Assembly (NCBI GenBank): GCA_964454675.1
Contig: CAYVUB010000019.1
Coordinates: forward strand, 1 to 51,812
DNA length: 51,812 nt
Direction of reading: 5' to 3'
From: CAYVUB01 sp964454675
Lineage (GTDB): Bacteria > Bacteroidota > Bacteroidia > Flavobacteriales > Flavobacteriaceae
Shown: positions 51,247 to 51,812 of the stretch, piece after piece
How positions within the stretch are numbered: position 1 is the first letter of the stretch
How the letters are laid out: every line of letters starts with the position of its first letter
Program-made: the position numbers and the translations under genes
Notes under the pieces: model-generated
The model's input: the letters and a program-made list of their open reading frames with translations, nothing else
What the model was told of the DNA's origin: nothing
The model's database searches: none

Positions 51247-51812
51247 GTGACATTTCAAGACTTAAATTTAAGTACCGCATTGTACAATGCTCTGGACGAT
51301 TTGGGATTTACAAAACCCACCGCCATACAAGCTGAAGCCTACAATATTGTAGCATCGGGACGTGACGTTGTAGGGATTGCCCAAACCGGAACCGGTAAAA
51401 CTTTTGCCTATATGCTTCCCGTTTTGAGGCATTTAAAATACTCGACACAAGACAATCCCCGAGTGTTGATTTTAGTGCCAACGCGCGAATTGGTGGTGCA
51501 GGTTGTTGATGAAATTGAAAAACTGGCAAAATATATCAATATAAGAGTTCTTGGCGTATATGGCGGTGTGAACATCAATACCCAAAAACAGGAAGTCGCC
51601 CAAGGATTGGATATTCTGGTGGCAACACCGGGACGATTGTTTGATTTGGCGGTAAGCCATGTGCTGCAATTAAAATCGATTCAGAAATTGATTATTGATG
51701 AAGTCGATGTGATGCTCGATTTAGGCTTTAGACACCAGCTGCTCAATATTTTTGATATTCTGCCCGAAAAACGGCAAAACATCATGTTTTCTGCAACAAT
51801 GACCGATGATGT
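51247..51812 (+). CDS. DEAD-box RNA helicase (N-terminal part, runs off the window)
   Basis: About 188 codons of the N-terminal RecA domain of an SF2 RNA helicase. The Q motif region (GFTKPTAIQAEAY), motif I AQTGTGKT, Ia PTREL, Ib TPGR, and SAT (FSATM, motif III) are all present. Motif II reads DEVD in place of DEAD. The start is a GTG at 51247; an ATG 5 bases upstream is out of frame and ends after one codon. It probably unwinds RNA in ribosome assembly or mRNA decay. The rest of the gene is outside the window. Confidence 0.9.
   Translation, partial: MTFQDLNLSTALYNALDDLGFTKPTAIQAEAYNIVASGRDVVGIAQTGTGKTFAYMLPVLRHLKYSTQDNPRVLILVPTRELVVQVVDEIEKLAKYINIRVLGVYGGVNINTQKQEVAQGLDILVATPGRLFDLAVSHVLQLKSIQKLIIDEVDVMLDLGFRHQLLNIFDILPEKRQNIMFSATMTDD

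Overview
The window is chromosomal DNA from a member of the Bacteroidota, almost certainly a Flavobacteriaceae species. The signs are AT-rich sequence, start sites preceded by the Bacteroidota -7 box TAnnTTTG (sometimes with TTG 18-21 bases upstream) instead of Shine-Dalgarno sequences, a protein with a type IX secretion (T9SS) C-terminal signal, a TonB-dependent receptor with a carboxypeptidase-like N-domain, DUF6452/DUF6048 proteins next to rlmD, and a zapA - 6S-like RNA - rny arrangement. No rRNA, tRNA, prophage, CRISPR array or transposase gene was seen. The window is mostly housekeeping genes with many small palindromic elements between them.

Layout. 1-3.1 kb: the start of a bacilliredoxin gene (brxC/ytxJ), divergent from clpB. 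3.3-6 kb: nucleoside salvage (deoC, deoD), a histidine phosphatase and a lipoprotein. 6-9.1 kb: smpB, then on the minus strand isochorismate synthase with a hotdog thioesterase (menaquinone type) and a nitronate monooxygenase. 9.2-12.8 kb: dnaK and a delta-60-repeat T9SS cargo protein with a frameshifted secretion signal. 13-18.4 kb: sdaA, panB, a RluA-family pseudouridine synthase, DinB and a surface-type protein, ending at a 100-N assembly gap. 18.6-24.8 kb: three small outer-membrane barrels, aroQ, a XerC/D recombinase, a lipoprotein, rny, a 6S-like RNA, zapA and a coiled-coil partner. 25-31.2 kb: M23 peptidase and TonB receptor, then an array of ~85-bp palindromic repeats holding a GxxExxY gene, then cysteine desulfurase. 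31.4-38.3 kb: a TSP3 lipoprotein, an Smr protein, small membrane proteins, rocD, rlmD, DUF6452 and DUF6048. 38.3-43.2 kb: an operon ending in a histidine kinase, DUF2891 and comM. 43.4-51.8 kb: an SLC13 permease, YheT-like hydrolase, adenine deaminase, tilS, a four-helix-bundle cassette, pabB and the start of a DEAD-box helicase.

The most distinctive content is between the genes. A four-helix-bundle (S23/IVS-type) gene bounded by 27-bp perfect inverted repeats fills the pabB-tilS gap, and a GxxExxY gene sits in the palindromic array at 29.2-30.0 kb. Both families are known from intervening sequences of 23S rRNA. Two gene-free elements with 12-bp terminal inverted repeats (165 and 206 bp) and several short palindromes lie against stop codons. 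clpB and dnaK share an upstream motif with identical spacing, which may be a chaperone regulatory site.
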